64,000 bases of DNA from Echinostoma caproni (taxonomy: Eukaryota > Platyhelminthes > Trematoda > Plagiorchiida > Echinostomatidae). Position numbers and translations under genes: made by a program. The notes below the pieces were generated by a model that was not told where the DNA came from, made no database searches, and was given only the letters and a program-made list of their open reading frames with translations. The DNA lies in NCBI GenBank assembly GCA_900618425.1, contig UZAN01040107.1, positions 1 through 64,000 on the forward strand. Reading direction: 5' to 3'. Shown one piece after another: positions 1 to 11,159 of this stretch. How positions within the stretch are numbered: position 1 is the first letter of the stretch; every line of letters begins with the position of its first letter.

Positions 1-2517
1 CTCTTAACGAAATTGTTATTGTTTTTTTGGACTTTTAGGATTGACTGATTGAAAGTGGTCCATTTGTCCAGTAATTAAACACTGGCATATGAATCGTTTC
101 GTGTTTTGCAATAGGCTATTGCCAACAGCACTTGATGTCGCATCCAACGTCCGAGGCTTCTCGTTTAGTTCATCAAATTCCATAATAATGCTATTGACGA
201 ACTACACAAAATTTACACATCATTAGATCCAAGAGTATTCAAAATGAACGAAATGAACGGGACGTAGAGGAATATCACTATTATGAATGATGAGTATTCA
301 ATAAAGGATGAAGGGGAAGTCGCGGATAATTTGAGGGCATCTGTTGGTCCGTCACTAGAGTGCATTCCGATGTTTGGATAATGGATAACCAAACCGGAGC
401 CATTTTACTCATAAACAGTCGGCAACAAGTAAAAGCTATTTGTATTATTTTCCTAGTTGGTGGTATTGATGATCATTTGGAAGAAGAAATATTCTCTCTC
501 TGAGTGAATAAACGTTTGAGTCTTTCCTTATTAACCGGTCAGAATATTCGTATCAACAACGCAAGTTTTGTGTAGAGATTCGTATTCACTAAATCAAGAG
601 TAACCAGGGTGTAAAAAGAAATAATCACAATACCAGACATTGCTTGACTAATTATCGTGGCGAAAACAACCGGACGATGGCTAATTATCCCCACCTTCGA
701 ACGGTGTATTGACGTTAATTATTATATCAGCAAAAAGGAGGCAGTTAAATTTACAAATACCGGCAGGTAGAAAAAGTGAGCAAAACACGAGACCCGTCAA
801 TTACTGTCGGTAGAGAAAAGCACCTGTGAAAGCAGAGATTTAAAACCTCAGGGAATCTGTTGTTTCAGTTGACGAGTTCAGTTTGCATCACTGATTGGTG
901 AACTGGCTCTGATGGAATAACTTCCTACCGAATAGCCACGCCAACTGTCCAGCATGGATGGAGTACATGCCGGCTTTATTTGTGTTCTGTGGTTGTACAC
1001 GAAATCATAATTCAACTGGAGTTATTATGGTTGTTTGAGGAGGTATTTGTAACAAATGCAGACCAAAACGCGACGTAAAGTCAATAGTTTAACCCAGTCT
1101 CCCGAGTTATTTGTTTTAGTTTGAGAATGTTCTTCCGCCCCACAAAACCTTACAAGTCCTTGCATTAGATATTTTGTTAGTTTTAAAGATATAAGCATGG
1201 ATAAATATATGCATTTTAAACAAAGCTAAGTCAGTAGAGCACCTAATCTGCTCTGAGAGAAGACAACATAACTCTCACATCTTGGTTGCCACCGATGACG
1301 AGTTTGAAGTAAAATTCGGTCCGTCATCTGTATATGTTTCATTAAATAACCTTACAAAATCAACACAAATCTGTTCGTGCTTTTGCCAGTCAGAATTTAT
1401 TGTTTGGACAAGTGCTTTTCAGTTGAGTGGAAGTCTTACTGACACGGCAGACATGAGGTAAGCGCTTTTGCTTTGGTTAACCTAAACAACAGCTGGTCAT
1501 CACTTCCAAGTGTTTTGACTGTCAAATTCTAGGCATGAATAGTTTGGTTTAGTTCACTCTCAGCAAGCACTAAAACACTTCTCGAGATTGCCATCCATCA
1601 AATGCACGAGTGCATTGATTAAAATGCATTTTAAAGGTAATGACAAAAGATACTAGTCATCATGCAACTGTATGTAATCTGGGTGAGTAGATTTGAGAGC
1701 GAATTTGTTCAGAAACAGAATGCGCGATATTGATCTCTTGGAAGCGACTAATCGTATTGTTGAATGTCATCAAGTAACATATCGAAAAACAGTAGATGAA
1801 TNGATGAATGAGAAAGGGCTTGAGTCTGTTTGTTTCCTAGTTCATTACAAGTGGTTCGCCTTAAGTGTCTATAGTGGCGGGCAGTCGTTAAAAGTGGAGA
1901 TAAAAGACAAGGGACATTGTCGTGCACGCACATTGAATACATACAGAATTTCAAAATGGTCATCCTAGTTTTCCGTCAGACTGTATTTTTTTTATTGATT
2001 GTACCGTTTTATTTTTCCATCACGCATCAAATAAAACAACAACTTATTGCATCCGGGGAACCTCATGACCGACATTTTATCATGTGCATTCAGTTTCCAT
2101 GGAAAATTGAGTTGGCTAAAACGACCGATTCAAGGTTTTGTTCCGTGAGAACTGAGGACAAATGATACAACAAGTATGACGTGTCAGCAAATAAGAGCAT
2201 TTGTCTTATGGACAATATGGCACGTATCCGATAATTGAGAATTGGTTCATTTTCCGTCAACATCACTCTTTTTTCTGAGCAGTTTCCTCTAGACATTAAT
2301 CTCAGCGAATAGAATAATTTTCCAAATCGTTGAACTCCTCTATAAGTATTCCACAGGTGACTCCGCACGACGAGTGAGCTTGATTAATTTGATGATCTGA
2401 CCCCATCCTCCGATAATCATTTGATTTTACAAAATCAACTGAGTGGCGGATTATTCACTTGTTAACAAATGTTCGGAGGGGAGATGCTATTCATACAGAG
2501 GTGGATAACTTGCCGTT
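1..2517. other. Anonymous AT-rich sequence, no gene recognised
   Basis: I see no recognisable protein family, RNA gene or transposon. Open frames stay below about 92 codons. TTTATT motifs near 1988-2012 would be AATAAA on the minus strand and could serve a minus-strand transcript coming from higher coordinates. One ambiguous base lies at 1802. Confidence 0.5.
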
Positions 2518-2556
2518 TCACGGCAATGCTGACAGCATAGAACCGACTGCTTCTAT
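2518..2556 (-). CDS. Possible last exon (13 codons with stop) of the candidate minus-strand chain
   Basis: On the minus strand a strong acceptor (pyrimidine-rich tract ending TTTTCAG) sits just before 2556. Reading in phase 0, which is the phase left by the exon at 3177-3278, gives IEAVGSMLSALP and a TGA stop. It would close the chain 5723-3278. A competing plus-strand splice pair lies nearby at 2968-3019, so at least one of the two is chance. Product unknown. Confidence 0.15.
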   Translation of the reverse strand: MEAVGSMLSALP

Positions 2557-3176
2557 CTGAAAATGAATCAGAAAATTTACTTTCAGGTGATCTGTTTGCA
2601 AGAACTTCAAACGATTTTTGCTACAAAGATAGCCACAATTTTCTGTCTCTGGATTGTTTGTCTAAATTTGCAAAGATAGACGAGGAAAATATGCAAAGCT
2701 GGTATTGGATTTTTGATCGTTTGGTGAACTCATTTTTAACTTTCCTTGAAGCTTTCATATCCGGGACCAATAATAGCCAGTTGGTCTTCAATCAGATCAC
2801 ATCCTGACGTGAGTATGGGATCCGAGTTATGCTTGACTTATTACGTTCCTGCATTGATCGACCTTAACTAATTTCCACCGCGGGTGATAACTTGTGGCAA
2901 AGCAAAATCCGTAGATAATATAAATGCCATTTCTTTCAGTGAATATAGCCATTTTTCTTTGTTGCAGGGACGTCCAGAAAGGTTTTCAAGTTCTGCCCTC
3001 ATCAGATTTGCTATCTCCTGTGAGTTGCACAGTGAACTGTATTTTATAGTTGCTTACCGTCAAAATCTTCGGGTTGTGATTATCTCTGACTTTCTCTGTT
3101 TTTATTCACGGAAGATTCATTGCTAGCTTTCAATATTAACAAGAATGATATGAAGGTTTGATAGCGAGGCTCTTAC

Positions 3177-3278
3177 CACCCCACGGGATGCCAAGTATTG
3201 GGGATGCCAGTTGTGGGCTTTGAGCCCATGAAATGTGGAGCTATGAACGAAAAGCTTTTGCCACCCGTTCACCTCCTC
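3177..3278 (-). CDS. Candidate internal exon, 34 codons, product unknown
   Basis: On the minus strand this segment starts after a clean acceptor (TTTTTTTCATTTTAG) and ends at a GTAAGA donor. It is 102 bases, exactly 34 open codons in phase 0, starting EEVNGWQKLFVHSSTFHG. The upstream candidates at 5044-5083 and 5662-5723 join it without a frame break. I cannot name the family; a loose likeness of the FVHSSTFHGLK stretch to N-terminal parts of DEG/ENaC channels is too weak to use. Open frames this short with splice motifs arise by chance, so this is only a candidate. Confidence 0.3.
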
Positions 3279-4740
3279 CTAAAATGAAAAAAACTAGGTT
3301 GCGTTTTGGTATTCTTATTATTTTCGTTTCACTCTGAGTGGTAAATGACTGAAGAATCAGGCATCAAGTAATTCATCTCCTTCTGAATCACGAAGCGCAA
3401 CGCCTAATCAAAAAACCTTAAAGCACTACTGGAAGTAGTTTGACGAACTCGGTGATCCGGGCAGTAAGAGGTGGGACTCACAACCATGCACGTCTATTTT
3501 CCACAGGGCAAAATATCCCCGGGTTGTACAATGTGAATGATTGATGACACACGGTTACACTCAGTATTTTTCCAGCAAATTGAATAATTGCTAATTATGT
3601 AAAAAAATACTCATTTGCTGCGCTTTACTTCTTACATCAGAATACCTTGTTTAGTTCTAATTTGCATCGTGCATAATTGTACATTGCAACAAGTCTGCCC
3701 GTTGTGTGGATTGAGTCAATCAAAGGTGAAATAATTTACGTTTATGAGATCAACTTTTATCAAAAACCCTGACCTTTACCGTGAAAACGAAGTCAGTATA
3801 ACAATTTATACGGCTTACGTCTTGAACTTTTTTGTCACATCTCAGATGGTTTAAAGAATAAGTGTGAGAAGAAGATAACGATAGGTCACCAAAAAACGAG
3901 TAGCCTTTATTATCCTGGCCGTATTCTTAGACTAGATCACTCTAAATGCTTTCCAAGGATCGTCTTTGTTTTGCGTCATCAATAAGCTTCTGACAATCAA
4001 ATATTGGTGTTTCATCGATGAAGGATATATCAAAAGAAAAAAGACGACTGGACTAGTTCTGCTTAGTGCGCGAGATGCATAGTTCACGCATGCATCGTTT
4101 GAACGTGTATTTTGCATCCAATCTGCATAAAGCGTGGGTGACCTATATTTGAAAAGTTACACTTTGACCATATTTTTGAAGGTAATCATATGACCAGAAA
4201 AAAAGGAAATAATTCTAACTTCACATATTTTTACCAGATAATCAAATGTCAATTCCTCGTGTGTGTCAATTATGGAGAGACTTACTGACATAAATTATTA
4301 AAACTTGCATCTATTACTGAAGTTATTGAATTGTTTAGAAATTTGTTTATGTACTTCCTTATTGTTTTTCTGATGGCTACTGATGTGCTTCAGTCGAACG
4401 ACGATGATACGCAGAACAGCCGTTGATCGATAAATAAATTCAAAATATCAAACTGTATAATAAAGAATATTTTTTTATGGTAAAAAGCTGCTAGATACTG
4501 TTTCAATTGATGACCGTTTGTCGGAATCAGAAAAGCTTTTCGTTATACAGGGCAAAAAAGTTCAACAGACCAGTATTTCTTTAATAGTAGCTGTAGTCAT
4601 CAGACACGCTAGGGGCTGCCGGGAAAGTGGTCGTGTGAAACACATTCTCCTCGTTGCCGGAACTTTGTGACTGTCCTGTCCGATAAAAGTGTCGAGTTGA
4701 GAGTATTAAAATTGTGGTCTTACGTGTCCGTATTCTCATT

Positions 4741-4872
4741 CTACGATAACATCAATCTGTGACACATATCTGAGCTAAACGTATACAGACTCGGCTGACA
4801 GAGGATCGGCAATGCAATCAAAATCCAAACAACGAAAAAGAAACGCAGTGAGAGAGAAGTCGTGAACGTCTC
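4741..4872 (-). CDS. Short ORF starting with a signal-peptide-like segment, uncertain
   Basis: Starting at the internal ATG at 4872 on the minus strand, the 43-residue product begins METFTTSLSLRFF and continues through a strongly hydrophobic run (FFVVWILIALPILC) before a short tail with one further cysteine. That is the shape of a secreted micro-peptide precursor. There is no basic cleavage site and no homology I recognise. The same frame is open upstream to 5013, so the start is a guess. It may be chance, because AT-rich sequence often encodes hydrophobic runs. Confidence 0.12.
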   Translation of the reverse strand, partial: ETFTTSLSLRFFFVVWILIALPILCQPSLYTFSSDMCHRLMLS

Positions 4873-5043
4873 CATTAGACGTGAACCCATATATTTGACA
4901 TTCTCTTTGCTACCGTAAGACCAGTGGATCTGGAGAAGAGAGGTGGAACTATATGATGATGATGATCCTGTCAGCGTATTGCGGGGAATGTAATAATAAC
5001 GTGTCAAATGCACCTTTCATGCGCATTTTGTAGCTGCCCTCAC

Positions 5044-5083
5044 AGTAGATAGAGGTGCCCGAAATTCATGGGTATTGATCAAT
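5044..5083 (-). CDS. Candidate 40-base micro-exon, product unknown
   Basis: Minus strand: acceptor ATATTTTGCAG before 5083 and donor GTGAGG after 5044. It begins with one base that completes the codon left by 5662-5723 and ends in phase 0, as 3177-3278 requires; the frame reads LINTHEFRAPLST. The matching phases across three neighbours are the only support beyond the splice motifs. Small exons are known in flukes, but a 40-base call is weak alone. Confidence 0.2.
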
Positions 5084-5661
5084 CTGCAAAATATCTCACC
5101 ATTTATACCATCATTACACTGATTTTTCAACTAAATATTTGGAAAATTAATTGCTAGAATAAACTAAAATTAGGTGTAAATAAAAACGTAGTGATCACGG
5201 AATGGGATCATAATCGGCGCCGACAAGATACCAATCTCAGAGGTTCCATTGGATCCGGAGCTGTTGGACACAAGTCGTGAGGCTATTTAATTTATTTTGA
5301 GCTCCGATGATTCGTCGCTATAATCACTAACGAAATGACAAAAATGCGCTCCACTTACAGTCCACATGGATCATCTATGGTCAATGTCTTGTGTGGAGAT
5401 CATGTGACGAGTTTGATCTCCTACGCTTTATTGATTGTTTGTATGAATATGTATACAAAATGGACACTGCAGTGTCGTCGGGTTTAGGTGGTACTGTAGT
5501 GCGACCTATGCATGAATGCATGCATATCGGCTTCGTGAAGAAATGTACGTATTTTATGCGTTGATTGGGTGCGGTGCAGAAAGTGATGCTTGGTGACGCT
5601 TTATTAGTCACGCTGGATAGAACTTGAGAAAAGCGGTAACAAAACAAGTGGTTTAACTCAC

Positions 5662-5723
5662 AGCGTGCCTTGTCGGATAGCGCTCAATCGTTCTAGTTCG
5701 GGGACTGAATTTGCTGATGGCAC
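5662..5723 (-). CDS. Candidate internal exon, 62 bases, product unknown
   Basis: Minus strand: a very good acceptor (TGTTTCTTTTCCAG) before 5723 and a consensus GTGAGT donor after 5662. One frame reads VPSANSVPELERLSAIRQGT with two bases over, which joins 5044-5083 in phase. A second frame, beginning AISKFSPRTRTIERY, is also open, so frame is not proven. A still weaker 28-base candidate at 6267-6294 could precede it in phase. Introns in this chain would be about 0.6 and 1.8 kb. Confidence 0.3.
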
Positions 5724-7399
5724 CTGGAAAAGAAACATATGAATCTTCAACGTTGGCATTGAAATGAAAATGTAAAAGTCTTCTTTTAAGTTGCACGGAC
5801 AATTTTTTTGTAGATTTAAGCAAAGTGCAGCATTTCAAGTAAAACCTTTCGGCTGTTCGATTTCACTATCAGTGAAAATATTGAACAATCGGATAAGTCT
5901 GACCACATTCTTCGCACTTGTAAGCATCTATTACTTGGTTCATTGGAGAAAATCGAGAAATACATCAAAGACCGAAAAGATAGTCGCTTCGGACAGCTTC
6001 ATTTTCCGATTAGTGAATTTTATTTTCCGGTTGATTTTGCAGTGGATTTGACGTTCTAATTTTACTCAACGCGTATAGCAACTGGAAGTGAATAAAACTA
6101 AGCAAATTTGGTATCCAAAGTAGAAACAAAAAATCGCGAAATCAAGATTGAAAACAGAACACGGAAATGAAATCAATAGTAGAGCAAAGCCTTAGAACTT
6201 GTGGCCCAATACATTACCACTTGGGGACAGAAATAAACATATAAAACATGAGGAGGTATACCTCACAATGTTTTCCAATATTTCTAGCGATATACTAAAT
6301 AACTTTGGGAAACGTTTGCTTGAGAGTGCCACTAATTTTTATTGGAACATAAAAATGGATAATTTCCACTAATTGGGTGTTAGGAATGTAGTGGAGGATG
6401 ACGATTAAAATAAAACAGTGAGACCATACGCCCAATGCAAATTTATAAAACCGAAATCCTCATAGTATTTTACGGCTTTGTTTTAATGACATTTGTAAGT
6501 CATTTGCAGTGGAACATTCTACCGAAAAAGATTTACACTTGTCTATACTCTGACCTAAGCGTTTTCAAAAGATCACAACTCCCTGCCTCGAGAGAGGTTA
6601 ATCCCGTTTTAAACAGCCCAATACTATGAATTTTGTTTTTATGCTTTATAATTCAAAGTTTGTTCGATGTGTAGCAGACAAACATGGAATATGACCTGGT
6701 GGTGCGAGTGAAGGTTGTGAGATTTTAATTTAATTTCTTTCTGTGGAAATTCAGTCCGTCTGTGTCATGTGATGGATGTTCCATCGAGCATTTGTTGTCA
6801 ATCTCCAAAGAAGAACCATCCCGATTTATTGTATTTAATGTATGTTTGACTACGACTGTGTGATGTGTGCTAAATAAAACAAACGTAAAATTGTTTTTTT
6901 TCAATTTTGTTGTTCCAAGATTAACGGAGTATTTTTTCGGCAAATGTCAAACGGCTGCTTATCTTGCGGATCGATAGGTTACCGTCGAACAAGAAATCAT
7001 TCCTAGATGAAAAATCAAATAAAACGTAATCAATCGATAATCAATTGGCATTTTGGCTATGAGCAATTATGAAATTTCTGCTGTACGCATGTTTCCTTTT
7101 CCAGAAATCTGGAATTGGAGTCAAATTCTGGATCGATGAGATTCAACTGAAATCCATCATTGCTGATCGCACCATTTACACAGTACGATAAATAGAGAAC
7201 AGAAAACTTGGAGCGTAAACTGCTCGAAAAAGTAGACTGATACTCAGATGATATCGCGATGAAAATAACCGTACTTGGTTGGCAACAGAATAACCGATTA
7301 TTGGTCTTTTTTGGGATGCGTTTTCTGTGGTTTTATTCCATCCATTTGTAACAAGGAACAGCAACAAAAATGAAATGGGTTTGTGCAAGCACACTACCC

Positions 7400-7405
7400 T
7401 TTATT
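7400..7405 (-). promoter_or_regulatory. AATAAA polyadenylation signal candidate
   Basis: AATAAA on the minus strand lies 74 bases after the TAA stop at 7480-7482. The distance suits a 3' UTR of the candidate gene ending there. The hexamer is common in AT-rich DNA, so it supports the call only weakly. Confidence 0.3.
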
Positions 7406-7479
7406 TATAACTTTCACAGCAAGGACAATGAGTGGAAAAGCAATTTTTTAGCAAGAGAATGCATCCAAAACATGTAAAG

Positions 7480-7531
7480 TTAAGTATTTTCCCGGAATCC
7501 ACGTTCGGGAGTGTATGCTCGCAGTCCGTAT
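7480..7531 (-). CDS. Candidate terminal exon with stop codon, product unknown
   Basis: Minus strand: acceptor TTATTGGTTTCAG precedes 7531. With the one-base phase required by the exon at 8985-9103 the frame reads YGLRAYTPERGFRENT and stops at TAA (7480-7482); AATAAA follows at 7405-7400. All three frames are open over this short piece, so the frame choice depends on the chain being right. If real, it is the 3' end of a minus-strand gene whose other exons lie toward higher coordinates. Confidence 0.3.
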
Positions 7532-8984
7532 CTGAAACCAATAAACGCCTCATTCACGTTTGTCCAGACGAGGTATTTTAATTAAAGGTGAATTCAAACA
7601 TAGAACTAAACAATTTGCAACGTAGTCCAAAATTTGCCGGTCAGCAGTAAATTCAAGAGGTGTATTGATGTAAAACAAAATGGTGGGATGAATAGGAAGA
7701 TGGAAGCAATTTCAGTAGGAATACACGAATGCATCTTTTTAAAGTAATTTATTTGTAGAATATTTTATAACATTTCCCAATTGACCGTGACTTTGACGAT
7801 CGGTCACTAGATAACGGTGCTTTTGTTGCTCTTTATTTCAAAACGAGTTAAAGCTGGGGTTTCCCAATACTTTAGACGGGAATTTTAAGTCCAAATTTGG
7901 TCATCACCATTTGCCGCTCAAACGTCTTGTTCTTAGTTTTAGTCTAATCACGAGCCGGCACAGTTTCTAAATTCACGTGCCCATATAGGTAACGGAAAAT
8001 TATAAAGACAAATGGTTGGTTTATGGTTGACACAAAACACACCATGAAGCTGTTCAATTTAGGCTGGAACCTTTTATAGCATGTATGTGCTCATTGATTT
8101 TGACCATAACAAGTTCTATAGGGATTTCTAGTGATGTACGCGAAATATACGGTGGTTTATTGTATAAAACATGTGTTCTTCCCATTATCCAATTCACAAC
8201 AGCCGGAAGAAGGGTGTCGGCAGACTTGATTTTGAACTCGGGATACTTTCTAACAGCAGATAAAGCACAGTGAAAGAAAACTGTTAGAACTAACCGTTAT
8301 ACTCCGTGTAAATTAGGGTATTTAGCGGATATAATGTTGACGACCAACTTGAGCTTGTCTCTAGAACCCTTGGCATCCACGGCTGNGCATTGCATACCCG
8401 GCCACAGTTAGTTATGAAATCAGGACAACAGATCAAGCTTGTAAATCTACATGACTTGATAGTAGTGAGATGTTACATCTCCGTGAGACGATAACTTTCA
8501 ATCAGAGCCCCGGTTTTAAAAGATGTTTCCGATATCAACGAGGCAACTCAAATAGATTGGATATGAGTGATCTACTTTAAACCTTGTTTCTTTCCTCTTT
8601 CTTACCAAATTTCAACCCCTGTGTACTTCTTTGATTACACCTCAAGCATATTGTTTCTTCATATCAGTCTCGCTCAGTCAACTGGAATCGTGCAATCGTT
8701 GTGAACAATGTTTTTATCTAACCGTGTTATTAAACATTTCCACCACCTGTCTAGCTTGTAACACCTAGCAGACGATCTGGTTTACAATAAATGTCTTGCA
8801 TAGCGTATGGAAATGGAATGTTTGTTCTCTTTTATTCATCAGTTGGAATGAATTCATCATTGGACTTGTGTGTCAAACTCTTTATTGCATTATTGCACAC
8901 ATTTTCGGATTTGCGTACAGCTCAGCTGCGACGTCAAACTGGAAGTTGTGATCACTTAACTAATGGGTGATACAGTCAACTCAC

Positions 8985-9103
8985 AGAGGCACGTGAAATC
9001 CACCGATTTGCATGTGAGCCTCGCTGTCACAAGAGGTTTCGCGAAGAACACGATGGAGTACACCGAATGCACTTAAAGCCCAGGTTTTGAAGTTTCTATT
9101 CGG
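8985..9103 (-). CDS. Candidate internal exon, 39 codons plus 2 bases, product unknown
   Basis: Minus strand: acceptor TCTTCCTTAAACACTCAAACAG before 9103 and consensus GTGAGT donor after 8985. The 119 bases are open in the frame starting PNRNFKTWALSAFGVL and later containing CDSEAHMQIGGFHVP. It leaves two bases that pair in phase with the terminal exon at 7480-7531. No domain is recognised. It is the longest exon of the chain and the best reason to suspect a gene here. A plus-strand splice pair inside it (GTGAGC at 9015) is much weaker. Confidence 0.33.
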
Positions 9104-9284
9104 CTGTTTGAGTGTTTAAGGAAGATAGCAATCTTAAATTTGAACTGTGAAAAGATCAATAACAAACTGTACAGTTTTATTTTTCTACTGACGGTACTTT
9201 AAGAAAGTTAAGCTCCTACCTAAATAAGACGGTGATTGACTGATCGCATTATAATAACAACATGCTCTGAGATTCGTCTATTAC

Positions 9285-9333
9285 CAGGGAATGAACACGT
9301 CGAAAAGTCAAAGCCAGATATATACATATAGAC
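9285..9333 (-). CDS. Candidate 49-base exon, product unknown
   Basis: Minus strand: strong pyrimidine-rich acceptor (TTTAACCTTTACCTTCCAACAG) before 9333; the donor after 9285 is GTAATA, which is weak. The frame with one leading base reads SICIYLALTFRRVHSL and ends in phase 0, matching the start of 8985-9103. The hydrophobic first half could be part of a membrane segment. Confidence 0.22.
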
Positions 9334-9411
9334 CTGTTGGAAGGTAAAGGTTAAACTGAAACCCACGTGCATAAGAAGCAAAATCTGTCGTCACAATATA
9401 GAGCATACCTT

Positions 9412-9461
9412 TTGGATGTTATCTTCAAATACTGATGGTTGAAGATAGGTTTACTATGCTG
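9412..9461 (-). CDS. Candidate exon upstream of the 9285 exon; 5' edge uncertain
   Basis: Minus strand: an AAAAG/GTATGC donor near 9412 leaves two bases, as the next exon needs. The frame is open back past 9461 (HSKPIFNHQYLKITSK). The acceptor could be a good CATCAG, giving a 23-base micro-exon, or the weaker GACAG farther up. Product unknown. Confidence 0.15.
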
Positions 9462-9807
9462 TCTAACATTAGCCCAAATCAAATAGGTCGATCATCTAAA
9501 ATCACTGTAGGGCATTCATTCAATGATAATCATGAAAATGCGTGAGGAAGCGCCCTAGCACTAATTTGAGAAAAATCATTAATTGTTCAACAACTGAGCT
9601 TGATTAAAATTTATTTGCCAAACGCTCAAAAACCTGCTAACTGTTTACTAAGACAGAATGGTTCTATTGGAAACGATTAGTAGACGCTAGCTGAAAGAAC
9701 AAGCTAATTTACTATAAAGTTCGTTTACGTTTGGCTGCTGCTTGTTTGTATTTCGAATTATTCGCGTATAACTCAAAGTTACTTTTGAGTAGTGGTTTGG
9801 GATAATT

Positions 9808-9976
9808 TATATTGATTTAAACTGAATATCCATCGAACTTCACCTTCACGCACAACCCTCAGTTCATCCAGCCAACCGTGCACTCGGAGGCAGAAGATTA
9901 GAGTTTAGCTCTCATTAGAGCTCATCAGTAATGCATATCTACTTTCCCGTCCGGGATTCGAACTCCCGACTCGTTG
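9808..9976 (-). mobile_element. tRNA-derived SINE, family A, copy truncated at the head
   Basis: On the minus strand this is a diverged copy of the element at 10031-10230. It keeps the Pol III B-box-like GAGTTCGAATCCC, the GATGAGCTCTAAT block and the tail that ends CAGTTTAAATCAATAT. The A-box half of the tRNA head is missing. It lies in inverted orientation to the plus-strand copy, separated by a loose tail fragment (9981-10013). Confidence 0.7.
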
Positions 9977-9980
9977 TGTG

Positions 9981-10013
9981 TGATTTGAACTGATTATTCC
10001 TCGAACTTCACCT
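9981..10013 (-). repeat. Detached tail of a third family A SINE copy
   Basis: On the minus strand the segment reads GGTGAAGTTCGAGGAATA then CAGTTCAAATCA, the same end as the tails at 9808-9840 and about 10197-10230. It sits directly upstream of the truncated copy 9976-9808, as in a head-to-tail dimer or nested insertion. Confidence 0.6.
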
Positions 10014-10030
10014 GAAAAATCATGAAATGG

Positions 10031-10230
10031 CAATTCGGAGCGCGTTGGCACGTGGTGACGCACACGCCTTCCATGCGATGGGTTTAAATCCTGGTCGGGA
10101 AGGCAGATACGTACTAGTGATGAGCTCTAATAAGAGTGAAACTCGAGCCTAGTGCTTCCTAGTGCATGGCTGACTGGATGAATTGTGGATTGTTAGTAGT
10201 GAAGTCCGAAAGGTACTCAGTTCAAATCAA
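10031..10230 (+). mobile_element. tRNA-derived SINE, family A, most complete copy
   Basis: The head holds an A-box-like TGGCACGTGGTGACG (10046-10060) and a B-box-like GGGTTTAAATCC (10080-10091) at tRNA-like spacing, so a Pol III promoter of tRNA origin is likely. A central block follows (10115-10161, ending GTGCTTCCTAG) and a tail ending CAGTTCAAATCA. SINEs encode no protein and use a LINE's machinery; which LINE is not visible here. The central block and tail recur at 50111-50303 behind a different head. TA-rich sequence follows the tail, and no target-site duplication was found by eye. Confidence 0.72.
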
Positions 10231-11006
10231 TATTTTGAGTTAATTAACTTGTGCTGCCTCAAAAGGGCAGAAATCGCTGTTTGCCCGTGGTTTTCGTAAA
10301 GATTTATTTTGTTTTATTCAATATTTCTTTAATCACCTTATCTACCTCCAGCTGGACGCTTGTACTTTGTGCTAACTGGAATAGGACGCACTATTTAATT
10401 TACTATTACTTTACTATTAATTTTACATTTTGAACTTCAAACGTATTTTCCAATCACATAAGTTCTGTATTAGCGCTGCGATCTTCTGTCCCATGGCAAT
10501 GAGCCGAATTGCATTAGACAGAAAAAGGAAAGAGCAGCTTACTCAAATTCGCTTGCACTGCACAATATCGGTTGCGTTTTAGGACGAACATCATTACGGG
10601 TAACCGATTGTTGAACGAGTGTACACATTGGCACCAACCAGTACAACTTTCATATTTCCTATCAGAGCATAAACTGTCAGTACTGTTTTAAAACAGCTGT
10701 CGTAGAACGGCCGATTTTCACATAATAGGAGATTGAGTTTATATTGACAAGATTGTCTCTTTGCCTGTGAAACAATAAAAAGGCAATAACTCATTTTTAT
10801 AATTTCCGGGGCCGGTTTGCACGATACGTGCACGATTATACTAATAACTGGCATTTGAGTCAGTTTATTTATTAATTGGAAAAGTGTAATGGACTGGGTG
10901 GGAGTCGCATGCTGCATTGCGCGTGTACGCCAGGGACAACAAATAGACATAGTGATTGCATTGTTTTGAGAAGACCAGGCTTATAACAGAATCGCTTGTT
11001 GCACAG
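10231..11006. other. No gene recognised
   Basis: AT-rich sequence. The largest open frame is a 118-codon minus-strand ORF (10594-10950) with no recognisable motif and several cysteines; I do not call it a gene. It overlaps the region just upstream of the exon candidate at 11007. Confidence 0.4.
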
Positions 11007-11159
11007 AACAGCTGGACTAATCCATTCGAGCGGGGATTGAAGGTAGATGATATAAAAGTGATTGAAGCGACCCGCTGGTCAGTGCTGATTACCGAGAAAC
11101 TGGACACGAATTTCCGGAACTGTCATTCATTACCTGCTCTGACCGATTTAATTGACAAG
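11007..11159 (+). CDS. Candidate exon, 51 codons, product unknown
   Basis: Plus strand: acceptor CGCTTGTTGCACAG before 11007 and donor AAG/GTAGGA after 11159. The 153 bases are exactly 51 open codons, starting NSWTNPFERGLKVDDIKV and ending LTDLIDK. The opposite strand is also open here (10865-11107), so strand is not proven. Its first bases resemble the repeat motif at 14655-14703 (18 of 24 aligned bases by my count), so the segment may be repeat-derived. No family recognised. Confidence 0.22.

Noticed and set aside
1423..1457. A 35-base plus-strand segment between CTTTTCAG and GTAAGC
   Set aside because: Splice motifs are good, but length and lack of neighbours make chance more likely.
2752..3019. 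Plus-strand exon pair (2752-2808 and 2968-3019) with good acceptor and GTGAGT donor
   Set aside because: It conflicts with the minus-strand chain in the same place; the second piece is open in all three frames and the first has a poor AAG acceptor. It shows how often such pairs arise by chance.
6253..6264. Perfect palindrome GAGGTATACCTC
   Set aside because: Twelve-base palindromes are expected by chance in 64 kb and nothing around it suggests a role.
6267..6294. A 28-base minus-strand micro-exon in phase with 5662-5723
   Set aside because: Too short, and the acceptor is only moderate, so it is mentioned but not called.
10594..10950. 118-codon minus-strand ORF
   Set aside because: No motif and no supporting splice or polyadenylation context; length is within chance expectation.
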